64,000 nucleotides of DNA from Hybos culiciformis (GCA_964007475.1 OZ023273.1:117289812-117353811), one strand, 5' to 3'. Shown: positions 1 through 11,284, counted from the stretch's first letter. Made by a program: numbers and translations. Notes: generated from the sequence alone by a model not told the origin.

Positions 1-904
1 TTTTTTTATTTTCTTGTGATACATAAATTCAAATATTTCTCAAATGAAGATCATTATTTTTATTTTATTTTTTTTTTAAATGTAATAAAAACGGTAAAAT
101 TAACTCATAAAATTTATTATTATTTTTATTTCAATATGATAAATTTGAATAAAAAAAAATAGTGAATTATTTGAAATTTTGAGTTTAAGATATTTATGTA
201 TATACTTACTTATGTATTTTTTTTTTATTTAATATAAGAATTGTATGTATTTATAATAATAATCTTCACGCATTTATTAATTGGAACGAGTTAATTTTTA
301 TTTTTATTTTTTTTTTTATTAACAGAACATAATTTATGGTTGTTTGCAATTTAGGCGCGCAAAATCAAACGGATCTTAATTTTTGTTTTTTTTTTTATGT
401 TTTGATATTATTTTTATTTTATTATTATTATTACGATAGATATACATATTATTAAAAGTAAATATTATACCTATCTTCGGTTCGATAATTTTTGAGGTTT
501 TTTGTTTGTTGTTTTAAATTTGTTTTGCCTGCGCCCTTCTAAAAATTAAAATAAGTAGTATGTCTTACTATGATTTTTATGTATGTAGATATTTTATCAG
601 GCATTTCATTTAAGTAATATATATTTCAAAAGCTAAACAAAGCAGAAAATTAATTATTTTTTTTCAAATGAAAATATTATTTTAATATTTTTGTAATTCA
701 TATATTAATAAATTTATAATAATTTGTATATTAAAAAAAAAATAAATATAAGTTTGAAATATGTATGAATGAATGATATAGAGATAGAATGTTTAAGAGA
801 TCTTGAAAAAGTTCAAAATTTTGTATGTTTCAATTAGTATTGAATTTAATTATAATTTTTAAAAGTTTTTTGTTTTTATTATTTTGCGGTTTTTTATATA
901 CAAC
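1..904. other. AT-rich non-coding flank
   Basis: Long T and A runs with no coding region, RNA gene or repeat I can support. The last seven bases (898-904, atacaac) are the left target-site copy of the foldback element that follows. Confidence 0.7.
898..904 (+). repeat. Left 7-bp target-site duplication of foldback element
   Basis: The sequence atacaac directly abuts the first base of the left terminal inverted repeat. It is repeated at 6593-6599, immediately after the last base of the right terminal inverted repeat. Confidence 0.85.
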
Positions 905-1207
905 CAAAAAGCATGTATATAAAGAGGAATCAGTCCCATACAAAAAAAAGAATTAAAATAGTGAAACAAAAAATCCATATCACAACCCCATGAGCTTTTT
1001 TTTTTTTTTTTGAGAATTCCACTCTCACAAATGCTTTTAAAACTTTAAAAAATGTATGAAACTGTTGTTATTTTGACGTCCATAAAGTTAGCAAACGAAA
1101 ATGAGCACAAACTGTCGAGATTATTACCATAATTTTGTGCTCTTTTTGTGCTAATTATGTGTGCAATTCGCGATTTTTGTGCTCATTTTAATTTTTTTTT
1201 ATACAAT

Positions 1208-1740
1208 GTTGTGCTAGCTTAAATTTAAGCTAGCACAACTTCTTAATTTATGAACCGATTTGAATGCAACCTTGACCATAATTTCGTGCTTTTTTTGTGT
1301 TATTCAATCCAATTATTTTCGATAAATTCTGATTTTTAGTTTTTTTTATTTATAGTGTTGTGTTAGCTTAAATTTAAGCTAGCACAACTTCTTTATTTAT
1401 GAACAGATTTGAATGCAACCTTGACCATAATTTTGTGCTTTTTTTGTGTTATTCAATCCAATTATTTTCTATAAATTCTGATTTTTAGTTTTTTTTATTT
1501 ATAGTGTTGTGCTAGCTTAAATTTAAGCTAGCAGAACTTCTTTATTTATGAACAGATTTGAATGCAACCTTGACCATAATTTTGTGCTTTTTTTGTGTTA
1601 TTCAATAATTCTCGATAAATTCGGTTTTTTATTTATAGTGTTGTGCTAGCTTAAATTTAAGCTAGCACAACTTCTTTATTTATGAACGGATTTGAATGCA
1701 ACCTTGACCATAATTTTGTGCTTTTTTTGTGTAATTTAAC
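1208..1740 (+). repeat. Palindrome-bearing tandem array, left arm (4 units)
   Basis: Each unit has a 32-bp palindrome with core gctagcttaaatttaagc, starting at 1208, 1357, 1506 and 1640. Spacings are 149, 149 and 134 bp. Copies 1 and 4 are perfect. Copy 2 has one substitution in the left half, and copy 3 has one in the right half. Each unit also carries a T-rich tract and the motif aattttgtgc (aatttcgtgc in the first unit). The array is the inverted counterpart of 4449-6316. Confidence 0.9.
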
Positions 1741-2388
1741 CCAATAACAAAAAAAATTAAGAAAGATCATTTTCTATGTCAAGTTTTGAAAATAGTTATT
1801 TTTTTTCTAAAATTCCGAAAAATGTCGAATGTGCTCCAATGCGAAGTTTGAACGACAAAGCAAGGAACAAGTACAATATTTGATAATAGCACTGGAAAAA
1901 TAAATTAGAAATTTGCATGTTTGCTTTACATTTTTGTTTTTTATTGATAATACAACAAAATAAAGATGAATCTTGAATTCATTCTCATTTTTATAATTAA
2001 TAAATTCTTCATATCTATTTTGTAAGTCGAAGATAAACCAAAAAAAACGTCGGACATTCGGGCGATTTATAGATTTATTTTATTTTTTTTCTTTAGATAC
2101 TAATAAAAATAACAAATAATTTGAAAATTGAGTCATTTATGTTCAAGAGTCGAAGAAAGTTGGATCTAAGATGTACCGGGTGTACAAGTGTTTTTAACGT
2201 TGAAGAAGAGTTAGTATAAGGAAATACGCCTCTTCTATTTATTTTAATCACGTTCAAATTAAATGGAAAAGGGCGTAGTTAAGTGTACGTATAAACACAC
2301 CTCTGTGTAGTTGAAAATTAAAAATCAATCGAGAGTGATATTTTATCTAATATCTAGTATTTTTATCCGTTAATATGATAAATACATA

Positions 2389-3346
2389 GGGGAGAGGCTT
2401 GCAAGTTGCCACCGCATAGCTTTTTTATCATAACTCGTCAAAAAATGAACGTATTGTACAAAAAGTATATGCGTTGGAAAGAGGAAGTAAAAAGCTACAA
2501 TCCTGGCCTAGAAATCATTCGAAATCTCAAAAAATAAAAATTCTATAGCAAATTTTCAAAAGTATCTAAAATCGAACTCTTAAAATTTAGGCTTGCAGGT
2601 TGCCACCCTTTGGAAAATTGCTGAAAATGTTGAAAACCTGAAACTGAAAAATGTCTTATTTAGAAATTTATTCAAATTTATTGAATTTCACTTGCACACA
2701 GTGGCTGTAAACATAAAGAAGTTACAGAAAATTGACATAAAAAATTAAATTGCAATATGGTATGGAATAATTCCCAATCTTCATCGGAATCAGAATTCGG
2801 GCCAGTTTAAACACTGAAACACATTTCGCGTGAACGGCTCTTTTACATTCGCGGCACAAATAGAGTTATGTCTACTTCCGAAATTTTTTTCAAACAAATC
2901 ATACAGTCATCAGCGCTTTTATCAAGGTGGCAACCTGCAATCTAATAAAGGTGGCAACCTGCATTCTGACGTAATTTTGTATAATCCCTTTAAAAAAATT
3001 GTCAATTCATAATATATTTTTAATTCTTTTTGGAATAAGTATGTTAATTGAATGAAAAAGGAACACAACCTAATTATTTATATTGATTTCCTAATAAAAA
3101 AGTTCACTTTAAGAGCACAGGACAAAAACATAATTTTTAGTTTTTAAAATTTTTTAAAATAATAATTCACACTTTGCTCAGTAAACACTGTGTTATTGCG
3201 TCTGTTCGCTCCAAAAGTAGATTAAAAGTGACAACTGTTTTTTTGACGTCGATGTCACTTGGAGTTTAGTTTGTGAGACTGCTAGAATGTCAAAATACAT
3301 CAGTGGTGGCAACCTGCAAGCAGTGGAAACCTGCAAGCCTCTGCCC
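2389..3346. mobile_element. Nested TA-target DNA element inside foldback arm
   Basis: The right arm keeps the uninterrupted sequence aaatacatacatttgg at the equivalent place. Here it is split, with TA duplicated at 2387-2388 and 3347-3348. The inserted 958 bp has ~25-bp inverted ends: gggGagaggcttgcAagtt on the left and gggCagaggcttgcAggtt on the complemented right. A 13-bp motif, gcaggttgccacc, occurs near both ends and inside: about 2401-2413 and 2595-2607 in one orientation, and 2926-2938, 2950-2962, 3305-3317 and 3322-3334 in the other (the first and last copies have one mismatch each). There is no credible transposase ORF. TA duplication fits the Tc1/mariner/pogo group, but the family is not identified. 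Confidence 0.85.
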
Positions 3347-3450
3347 TACATTTGGATACAATTTTCATAAAAACTGTAGGTAAGTAAAATTTTTCATTTA
3401 TAAACTATAAGTAGGTACTTATACCTTTTTTCAAACTTTTTTGTATAATT

Positions 3451-3611
3451 GTAAAATAAATATTTTTAAGTACGATTCTCCTCCTAGTCTATTCTTTAAA
3501 TATTGTAATATTTTCGTGCACACTTCCTTTTTTTTTAACTTCTATGACTGCTAGCGATCGCTTTCACCTAAAAATCGGAAATCCCACTGAACAACCGCCC
3601 GCCAGCCGCCT
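3451..3611. other. Unique centre of foldback element
   Basis: This short single-copy stretch separates the two arms. It includes a small GC-rich patch (about 3585-3610, ccgcccgccagccgcc). It holds no open frame or motif I recognise. Confidence 0.6.
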
Positions 3612-6592
3612 ATTGTACAAAAAAGTTTAAAAAAAAGGATATAAGTACCTACTTATAGTTTATAAATGAAAAGTTTTACTTACTTACCCACAGTTTTTAT
3701 GAAAATTGTATCCAAATGTATGTATTTATCATATTAACGGATAAAAATACTAGATATTAGATAAAATATCACTCTCGATTGATTTTTAATTTTCAACTAC
3801 ACAGAGGTGTGTTTATACGTACACTTAACTACGCCCTTTTCCATTTAATTTGAACGTGATTAAAATAAATAGAAGAGGCGTATTTCCTTATACTAACTCT
3901 TCTTCAACGTTAAAAACACTTGTACACCCGGTACATCTTAGACCCGACTTAGATCCGACTTTCTTCGACTCTTGAACATAAATGACTCAATTTTCAAATT
4001 ATTTGTTATTTTTATTAGTATCTAAAGAAAAAAAATAAAATAAATCTATAAATCGCCCGAATGTCCGACGTTTTTTTTTGGTTTATTTTCGACTTACAAA
4101 ATAGATATGAAGAATTTATTAATTATAAAAATGAGAATGAATTCAAGATTTATCTTTATTTTGTTGTATTATCAATAAAAAACAAAAATGTAAAGCAAAC
4201 ATGCAAATTTCTAATTTATTTTTTCAGTGCTATTATCAAATATTGTACTTGTTCCTTGCTTTGTCGTTCATACTTCGCATTGGAGCACATTCGACATTTT
4301 TCGGAATTTTAGAAAAAAAATAACTATTTTCAAAACTTGACATAGAAAATGATTTTTCTTAATTTTTTTTTGTTATTGGGTTGAATTACACAAAAAAAGC
4401 ACAAAATTATGGTATAGGTTGCATTCAAATCTGTTCATAAATAAAGAAGTTGTGCTGGCTTAAATTTAAGCTAGCACAACACTATAAATAAAAAACCGAA
4501 TTTATCGAGAATTATTGGGTTGAATAACACAAAAAAAGCACAAAATTATGGTCAAGGTTACATTCAAATCGGTTCATAAATAAAGAAGTTGTGCTAGCTT
4601 AAATTTAAGCTAGTACAACACTATAAATAAAAAACCCGAATTTATCGAAAATAATTGGATTGAATAACACAAAAAAAGCACAAAATTATGGTCAAGGTTG
4701 CATTCAAATCTGTTCATAAATAAAGAAGTTGTGCTAGCTTAAATTTAAGCTAGCACAACACTATAAATAAAAAACCCGAATTTATCGAAAATAATTGGAT
4801 TGAATAACACAAAAAAAGCACAAAATTATGGTCAAGGTTACATTCAAATCGGTTCATAAATAAAGAAGTTGTGCTAGCTTAAATTTAAGCTAGCACAACA
4901 CTATAAATAAAAAACCCGAATTTATCGAAAATAATTGGATTGAATAACACAAAAAAAGCACAAAATTATGGTCAAGGTTGCATTCAAATCTGTTCATAAA
5001 TAAAGAAGTTGTGCTAGCTTAAATTTAAGATAGCACAACACTATAAATAAAAAACCCGAATTTATCGAGAATTATTGGGTTGAATAACACAAAAAAAGCA
5101 CAAAATTATGGTCAAGGTTACATTCAAATCGGTTCATAAATAAAGAAGTTGTGCTGGCTTAAATTTAAGCTAGCACAACACTATAAATAAAAAACCGAAT
5201 TTATCGAGAATTATTGGGTTGAATAACACAAAAAAAGCACAAAATTATGGTCAAGGTTACATTCAAATCGGTTCATAAATAAAGAAGTTGTGCTAGCTTA
5301 AATTTAAGCTAGCACAACACTATAAATAAAAAACCCGAATTTATCGAAAATAATTGGATTGAATAACACAAAAAAAGCACAAAATTATGGTCAAGGTTGC
5401 ATTCAAATCGGTTCATAAATAAAGAAGTTGTGCTAGCTTAAATTTAAGCTAGCACAACACTATAAATAAAAAACCCGAATTTATCGAAAATAATTGGATT
5501 GAATAACACAAAAAAAGCACAAAATTATGGTCAAGGTTGCATTCAAATCTGTTCATAAATAAAGAAGTTGTGCTAGCTTAAATTTAAGCTAGCACAACAC
5601 TATAAATAAAAAACCCGAATTTATCGAAAATAATTGGATTGAATAACACAAATAAAGCACAAAATTATGGTCAAGGTTACATTCAAATCGGTTCATAAAT
5701 AAAGAAGTTGTGCTAGCTTAAATTTAAGCTAGCACAACACTATAAATAAAAAAAACTAAAAATCCGAATTTATCGAAAATAATTGGATTGAATAACACAA
5801 AAAAAGCACGAAATTATGGTCAAGGTTGCATTCAAATCGGTTCATAAATAAAGAAGTTGTGCTAGCTTAAATTTAAGCTAGCACAACACTATAAATAAAA
5901 AACCCGAATTTATCGAAAATAATTGGATTGAATAACACAAAAAAAGCACAAAATTATGGTCAAGGTTGCATTCAAATCTGTTCATAAATAAAGAAGTTGT
6001 GCTAGCTTAAATTTAAGCTAGCACAACACTATAAATAAAAAACCCGAATTTATCGAGAATTATTGGATTGAATAACACAAAAAAAGCACAAAATTATGGT
6101 CAAGGTTACATTCAAATCGGTTCATAAATAAAGAAGTTGTGCTAGCTTAAATTTAAGCTAGCACAACACTATAAATAAAAAAAACTAAAAATCCGAATTT
6201 ATCGAAAATAATTGGATTGAATAACACAAAAAAAGCACGAAATTATGGTCAAGGTTGCATTCAAATCGGTTCATAAATTAAGAAGTTGTGCTAGCTTAAA
6301 TTTAAGCTAGCACAACATTGTATAAAAAAAAATTAAAATGAGCACAAAAATCGCGAATTGCACACATAATTAGCACAAAAAGAGCACAAAATTATGGTAA
6401 TAATCTCGACAGTTTGTGCTCATTTTGGTTTGCTAACTTTATGGACGTGTTATTTTGAAAGTTTTAAAAGCTTTTGTAAGAGTGGAATTCTCAAAAAAAA
6501 GCTCATGGGGTTGTGATATGGATTTTTTGTTTCACTATTTTAATTCTTTTTTTTTGTATGGGACTGATTCCTCTTTATATACATGCTTTTTG
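3612..6592 (-). repeat. Right arm of foldback element
   Basis: This is the inverted counterpart of 905-3450 without the nested insertion. It carries a small local duplication near 3940-3960 (gacccgacttagatccgac) that the left arm lacks. Its array has 14 units instead of four. Short open frames here, such as 4061-4312, are mirrored in the other arm as non-coding sequence and are not genes. Confidence 0.85.
4449..6316 (-). repeat. Palindrome-bearing tandem array, right arm (14 units)
   Basis: The 32-bp palindromes start at 4449, 4588, 4728, 4868, 5008, 5148, 5287, 5427, 5567, 5707, 5856, 5996, 6136 and 6285. Spacing is 139-140 bp except for two 149-bp units, which hold about 9 extra bases (aaactaaaa) before the ccgaattt motif. 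Ten copies are perfect palindromes. Those at 4449, 4588, 5008 and 5148 each carry one change. Variant bases recur every three units from 5427 onward, giving a 429-bp higher-order period. Confidence 0.92.
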
Positions 6593-6599
6593 ATACAAC
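6593..6599 (+). repeat. Right 7-bp target-site duplication of foldback element
   Basis: atacaac, identical to 898-904, directly follows the right terminus. Confidence 0.85.
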
Positions 6600-6696
6600 G
6601 TTTATTTCATTATATTTTATATATTGTATATTATGTATATTATATTCATGTAAGTTGGATCGAATGTAATGTAAATAATCAAATTAAAAATTGAAC

Positions 6697-6757
6697 TGAT
6701 TTTTTGATATTTTAAAGAATATAGACCTGGCTCCAGGGTGATTGCGACGGATTCTTT
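6697..6757 (+). repeat. Left member of a ~6-kb-spaced inverted repeat
   Basis: The sequence tgattttttgatat, then a diverged spacer, then ctggctccagggt and cggatt, is matched in inverted order at 12621-12682. The first 43 aligned bases contain five mismatches. It may be the eroded end of an old element or two copies of one repeat family. Just inside, 6783-6805 (cgtacttgagaagtgga) resembles an internal stretch of the MITE at 31710-32087. Confidence 0.6.
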
Positions 6758-6759
6758 AC

Positions 6760-9700
6760 TATTTACACTTTTTTTTCACTACTTTTCGTACTTGAGAAGT
6801 GGAGAAAAATATTTTTTATATGGACAATCAAAGCCATTTTAGCTATTCGCAACAGCATTAGAAAAATATGTAAGTATGTTGAATTGCTTGTTCCAACATC
6901 TCGCTACGAGGACAAACTATTCTGTCAAGTTAATTATTAAATTAAAATAATTTTAAGATTTGATTTACATTCAAAAAGATAAAACTTAAGATAAATAATT
7001 ATGTAAGCTAGAAGTTAAAGTATTATTTGTCTTTGGGGTTTTTTTTTAAATGATACTATCGAAAAAAAAAATAATAGTTTTCATAACTTCAAATTCAATG
7101 TTTAAAAAATGTTTTTTTTTTTTATATTGATATAACCATTTTTGGTAATGAAATTTTTTTTTAAGGTAATATCCAGTATTATTTAAAAAGAAAAAAATAC
7201 TTATGTTCGACAAGATTTTTATCATGTTAATTTTTTTGCGTATATTTAAAAAAAAAAAAATATTTTTTTAAATAATATTCGAATAAATTTTTGAATTACA
7301 TAATGAATTGCAATTAATTCCTAATTAAAAATTACAATTTAATTTTTTGTTTTTTTTTTTTATTTTGTGAATTCATTAAACTGGTTTAATTTCAATTTTT
7401 TTTTTTGAAACAACATAAATAATATTTATTTGCGAATACAAGACGAGTATATGTAGTGTGAAATAAAAATATCTTCAATACATTTATTAGAAATATTGTA
7501 AATATATAAAATACATGTTATTAATTTTTATTTATAAAAACAAAAAAAAAAATAAATAAATATTGTCATTTATAAATTACTAGTAATTTTTATTTTGAAA
7601 CTTGTTCTTTATCTAACTAAAAAAAAAATTTTTAACCAAAATCATCACAACGGATTTGATTCGAATTTATAAATTTTATTTTGACTCTCAGTCCACCCAT
7701 TTTGTTAAATTAAATTTTTCCTAGAAAATTGTTTCAATAGTTTTCAATTTTAATTTCAATCATACTTGTTATATATACTTAAGTAGTATTATACTTTTAA
7801 TAATTGTATTTTATTAATTAAAATCGAAACCACACTGCACTTATTGTAAAAAAAATGTTTCACCATAATGTTTGGAGTTTTAATAATCATTATCAAACCT
7901 CATAACATTTCTGAAGAGAAAATAATAAACTATTAGAACTTTCTTTGTTGAATATGTACCAAAATAATTACTTTTAATCTAAAGTTTTTTCTTCTTTTAC
8001 TTTCCATTTTCGTCATCTTAAGTCTTTGATATTATTTAAGTCTGATTTCTATGATTTATTTTAATTCTTTCAGTTCAGTTTCATGGACTTATAATTTGGC
8101 TTTCCAGTTTTATAATTGCTCTCCTAAAATATACGATAAGAACAACACCTCCGCAGGTATCCAAAACTACAAGAAATTAAGAAACTCCACATTAGTTACG
8201 AAACCGTAGACGTGTAGATAAGAAATATTTAAGATGGTATAAAACTTCGATATCTATAGTGAATATTATTTATATACACAAATTACATGCGTTATGTTAA
8301 GATATTTTCTTATCTTAAGTATATTTACATCTACTTACTTAAAATAAAAAAAATTGACCTTATAAATATTATTGGTTGATTTCACGAGAAATTTAGTGTT
8401 TTATTTTTTTTTTGTAGTCATTTCTTTAAAAGTGAAATTTTTGGATATGGATTTATGGTATACGTATATATTATATAAATAATCAGAGCTTTATAAATTC
8501 ATGAATTATTCATAAAATGTAAACGAAACTAGCTTTTAAGTTTTATAAACTGTTGTATACTTACTTATAGTGTGTTTCTATCATTTATATAAAAGTTATA
8601 TTTTTTTTTTGTTTTTTTTTATTTGCCATCCTCAATTGCAATTTTGTTTTTAATTTTATTTTGTATATAGTATAAAAAGCCAAAAAAAGCATCTGTGAAT
8701 TGGACTCGTTTTAGGAATAATATTTGATATTGATCGTTATAAAACCACATTTTTTTTTTATTATTTTTTTTTAATAAATATTCTGTACAAAAATAAAATA
8801 TATAAAATACTTAAATATGTAAAGAAAAAAAAAAAAAAAATTAACCTTCATGAATCTTAAATGAGATTGAAAAATGCGTTTTAGAAAACAAAATGCTGAT
8901 ATGATGAAAAGAAAACAACATTAAAAAAAAATTTTTTTTTTTGTACGTGCAGAGTAAATAAAACTTAACATTAAAATGAGTAAAAATTTTATATATGAAA
9001 CCATTTATGGAATATTTATGTAGTACGAAAATATATGGCACGATGTTGTTGCTAACAAAATAAAAAAAAAAAAACCAACATAGAAATAAACTAAAAATGT
9101 CATAAATATAGAATTATATTAAAAGTACTTACCTAAGTTTACTTGTTTAAATACAAAAAAAAAAAAAAAAATACATTATAAATCAGTTTTTCTCAAGCTG
9201 TCGGTTGCCGCTCAAAATATTGGTTCGTGAAAAATTTAAAATCTCAAGTTTACTTAAAAATAATATATTAATGATAAAATTTTCAAACTTTCTTTTATTT
9301 CAAATAGTATTTTCTAGTTTGTTTAACTTACTATTTTAATTTTTATATTTATAGCTAAATACATATATATAAAAATCTTATGTTAGAAATCTTATGCTTA
9401 AACTCAAGGAAAAAGAGTAAAAACCATATAAATACGTTTTTTCGGGATAATTCACCACAATGATCTACAAAACGAAGTTCAGGGGATCTGCTCGTTATTT
9501 TATGATGAAAATAATATATTTCAATTCCAATTACAAACCGTTTGAACCGAAATCTTGCTCACCTTTATTTTAGATAAAGATTCTTCGATCAAGGGTTCCG
9601 GATAATATTAATTAATACCATATCAAATTATAAATATCTACATAGTAGTGACAAAGAAAATATGTTATACGTACGTAACGTAAATATTTAGATGATTTTG

Positions 9701-9892
9701 TTCGTTTTCTTTTTAAAATTCATTATTCCTTTTCCAACTATTAAAAAGGATATACGTGTAACGTATATTAGTTATTTAAGCCCTAAGGATTTCTTTCCGA
9801 AGAATAATAATCAAGTAATATATATAACTTTATAGTTTCTTAAACCCGTATTAAAACTTTCCATAATTTTAATCTAATACAATATTTATTTA
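6760..9892. other. AT-rich non-coding stretch
   Basis: Only T/A homopolymers, TA-rich microsatellite-like tracts and short meaningless open frames. There is no supported gene, RNA or mobile element beyond the motif noted at 6783-6805. Confidence 0.65.
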
Positions 9893-9894
9893 TA

Positions 9895-11067
9895 GGGTCA
9901 AGTGGGGTAATGGTGAACGATTTTGCAACTTCACAAAAAAAAAAGTTTAAAATTATTTTTTCCTATCTTTGCTTGGTCGTAGAAAAAAACCCATACGTTG
10001 CTGGAAAGCTGAACTTCTTCACTATCTTATGTATTTTTTGGAATTCTAATTTGAGGTACAGTCCCGGTGCTGTAGCTGATTCCGTAAAGTCGACGATTTT
10101 TACATTTACCTCACAAAAATGGGGTAAATGTGAACTGGTATTTATCTACACCAAAAACTCGACAAACATTTTTTCCTCTTTCGCCAATCGCACGTAATCG
10201 ACTAGGATCATTTTTAAATCCACTTTCATCAACGTTAAAAATAAAACAGGCATCTTCAAGATCTTTTATGTTAATTTTGTTGCAAACACTTTCCAATTTG
10301 TCGTAAAAATCGTAAATTATTGTTGGTTTGTGTGCAACTTTCCTATATTTTTGAAGATATTCTGGCTTTTTAATAGATAGTGAAGGCTTTCGTGCAATAA
10401 GTGATCTGAACCAATCCAATCCAGCATACCATTAACGAATGGTGTATTTAAATTTTTGAATGAAACAAAACTTTATATAAGACCTAGCAATTCGTCTCTG
10501 TCACATGGATAGCCACTTTTTGCACGAGCTAATAGGCATTCAGCAATTTCTCCTCCACTTTTTTTTTGGCAATGTGTTCTTAACGTAATTTCTGGGCATT
10601 TTTGGTCCACTTCTTTATCTTTAAACATAAAATAAGTTTTTTTTTTATTTTCACAATTACCCCTTTTTATGTTCACAATTACCTCACACATTAAAAATTA
10701 AGGGGTAATTGTGAAAGTTAATTATTTCACTTTGTTTTTATTTTTATTTAAAAATTTATTTCATTTTATTTAAATTAATCCCTTATATTGCTAAAATAAA
10801 TAATTTTATTTTACTAATGTCAAATTTTCACTAAAATAAAAAGGTTTAAAAAAACTCTTCTCAACTGAAAAACACTTTTTTTTTGGAACTTTTTTCAAAT
10901 ACTTGATGTCAAGTAGAAAATGTACAAAACACTACGAAACTTTTTTCACACGTGCAGAAAATATTATAATTTGTATTTACGCTTCAAATTTTTTTAAATT
11001 GTAATTTTTTCCTAGGCTACTTTTACCGTTCACAATTACCCCAATTCACAATTACCCCACTTGACCC
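9895..11067. mobile_element. Decayed pogo/Tigger-like transposon
   Basis: Perfect 17-bp inverted ends (gggtcaagtggggtaat at 9895-9911 and its complement at 11051-11067) are flanked by TA at 9893-9894 and 11068-11069. The interior carries a minus-strand transposase remnant of the CENP-B/pogo type. The motif ggggtaattgtgaa or a close variant recurs at about 9904, 10121, 10651, 10672, 10702, 11029 and 11045, in both orientations, and may be a set of transposase-binding sites. At 1173 bp the element is far shorter than an autonomous pogo-like element and has lost the rest of the catalytic domain. Confidence 0.88.
10111..10691 (-). pseudogene. pogo/CENP-B-type transposase fragment
   Basis: Transposases of this family cut and paste DNA at TA sites in the nucleus. 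Reading down the minus strand, an N-terminal part ends in GYPCDRDELLGLI. An in-frame stop follows (near 10473), then TPFVNGM, then a one-base frameshift near 10415. After it comes the frame with LDWFRSLIARKPSLSIKKPE, matching the 'AGKDWF...LSIRKPE' block of pogo relatives. Further on, IFNVDESGF holds the expected first catalytic aspartate. The reading frame then runs out in a copy of the subterminal repeat at about 10111-10135. The remaining catalytic acidic residues and the C-terminus are absent, so it cannot encode a working enzyme. The family call rests on these motifs, not on a database search. Confidence 0.8.
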
Positions 11068-11284
11068 TAATATAGGTAACTTAGAAAATATTTCATTTTA
11101 GTTTTCATTAAAAACGCTCTCAAAGGGGAAAATCATGAAAACTCTAAATTAATCTTCTCTTCTCAAAGTTTCTGTATTAACTTTTATTAAATCTATATAA
11201 TTAATAATTTAATTAAAAAATAGTTTTTTTTTTATTTAAATCATGATAATTAAGAATTCAAAGTATATTTTATTTAGGTATTAT

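Larger units (their letters stand above)
905..3450 (+). repeat. Left arm of foldback element
   Basis: From outside in: about 300 bp of subterminal sequence, the four-copy palindrome array (1208 to about 1740), about 650 bp of unique arm sequence, the nested 958-bp element (2389-3346), then a further ~100 bp of arm that again matches the right arm (3349 to about 3450). With the insertion removed, the arm is about 1.6 kb. That is roughly 1.4 kb shorter than the right arm, because it holds fewer tandem units. Confidence 0.85.
905..6592. mobile_element. Foldback DNA transposon, Galileo/P-superfamily-like, non-autonomous
   Basis: The outer ends are perfect inverted repeats: CAAAAAGCATG at 905-915 and its complement at 6582-6592. 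Inverted homology continues inward on both sides for the whole element except a central stretch of about 160 bp. The element is flanked by a 7-bp direct repeat (atacaac). It spans 5688 bp, of which 958 bp (plus a duplicated TA) is a later insertion. Both arms contain tandem arrays of a palindrome-bearing unit. No transposase is encoded, so mobility would need an enzyme in trans. In known families, CA...TG termini, 7-bp duplications and very long arms with variable internal tandem repeats characterise Galileo, a P-superfamily foldback element of Drosophila. Assignment to that superfamily here is inference from structure only, since no protein is present. Confidence 0.85.

Noticed and set aside
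2830..3012. 60-codon open frame in the nested element
   Set aside because: It reads through two subterminal repeat copies and has no transposase motif.
4061..4312. 83-codon open frame in the foldback right arm
   Set aside because: It lies in inverted-repeat sequence whose other copy does not keep a reading frame, and it has no recognisable domain.
1208..6316. CRISPR-like reading of regularly spaced palindromic repeats
   Set aside because: The 'spacers' are themselves near-identical repeats, and the array lies in the inverted arms of a eukaryotic transposon.
9125..9180. Minus-strand ttag|gtaagt junction resembling a recursive splice site
   Set aside because: The pyrimidine run is about 20 bases away and the bases next to the AG are purine-rich.
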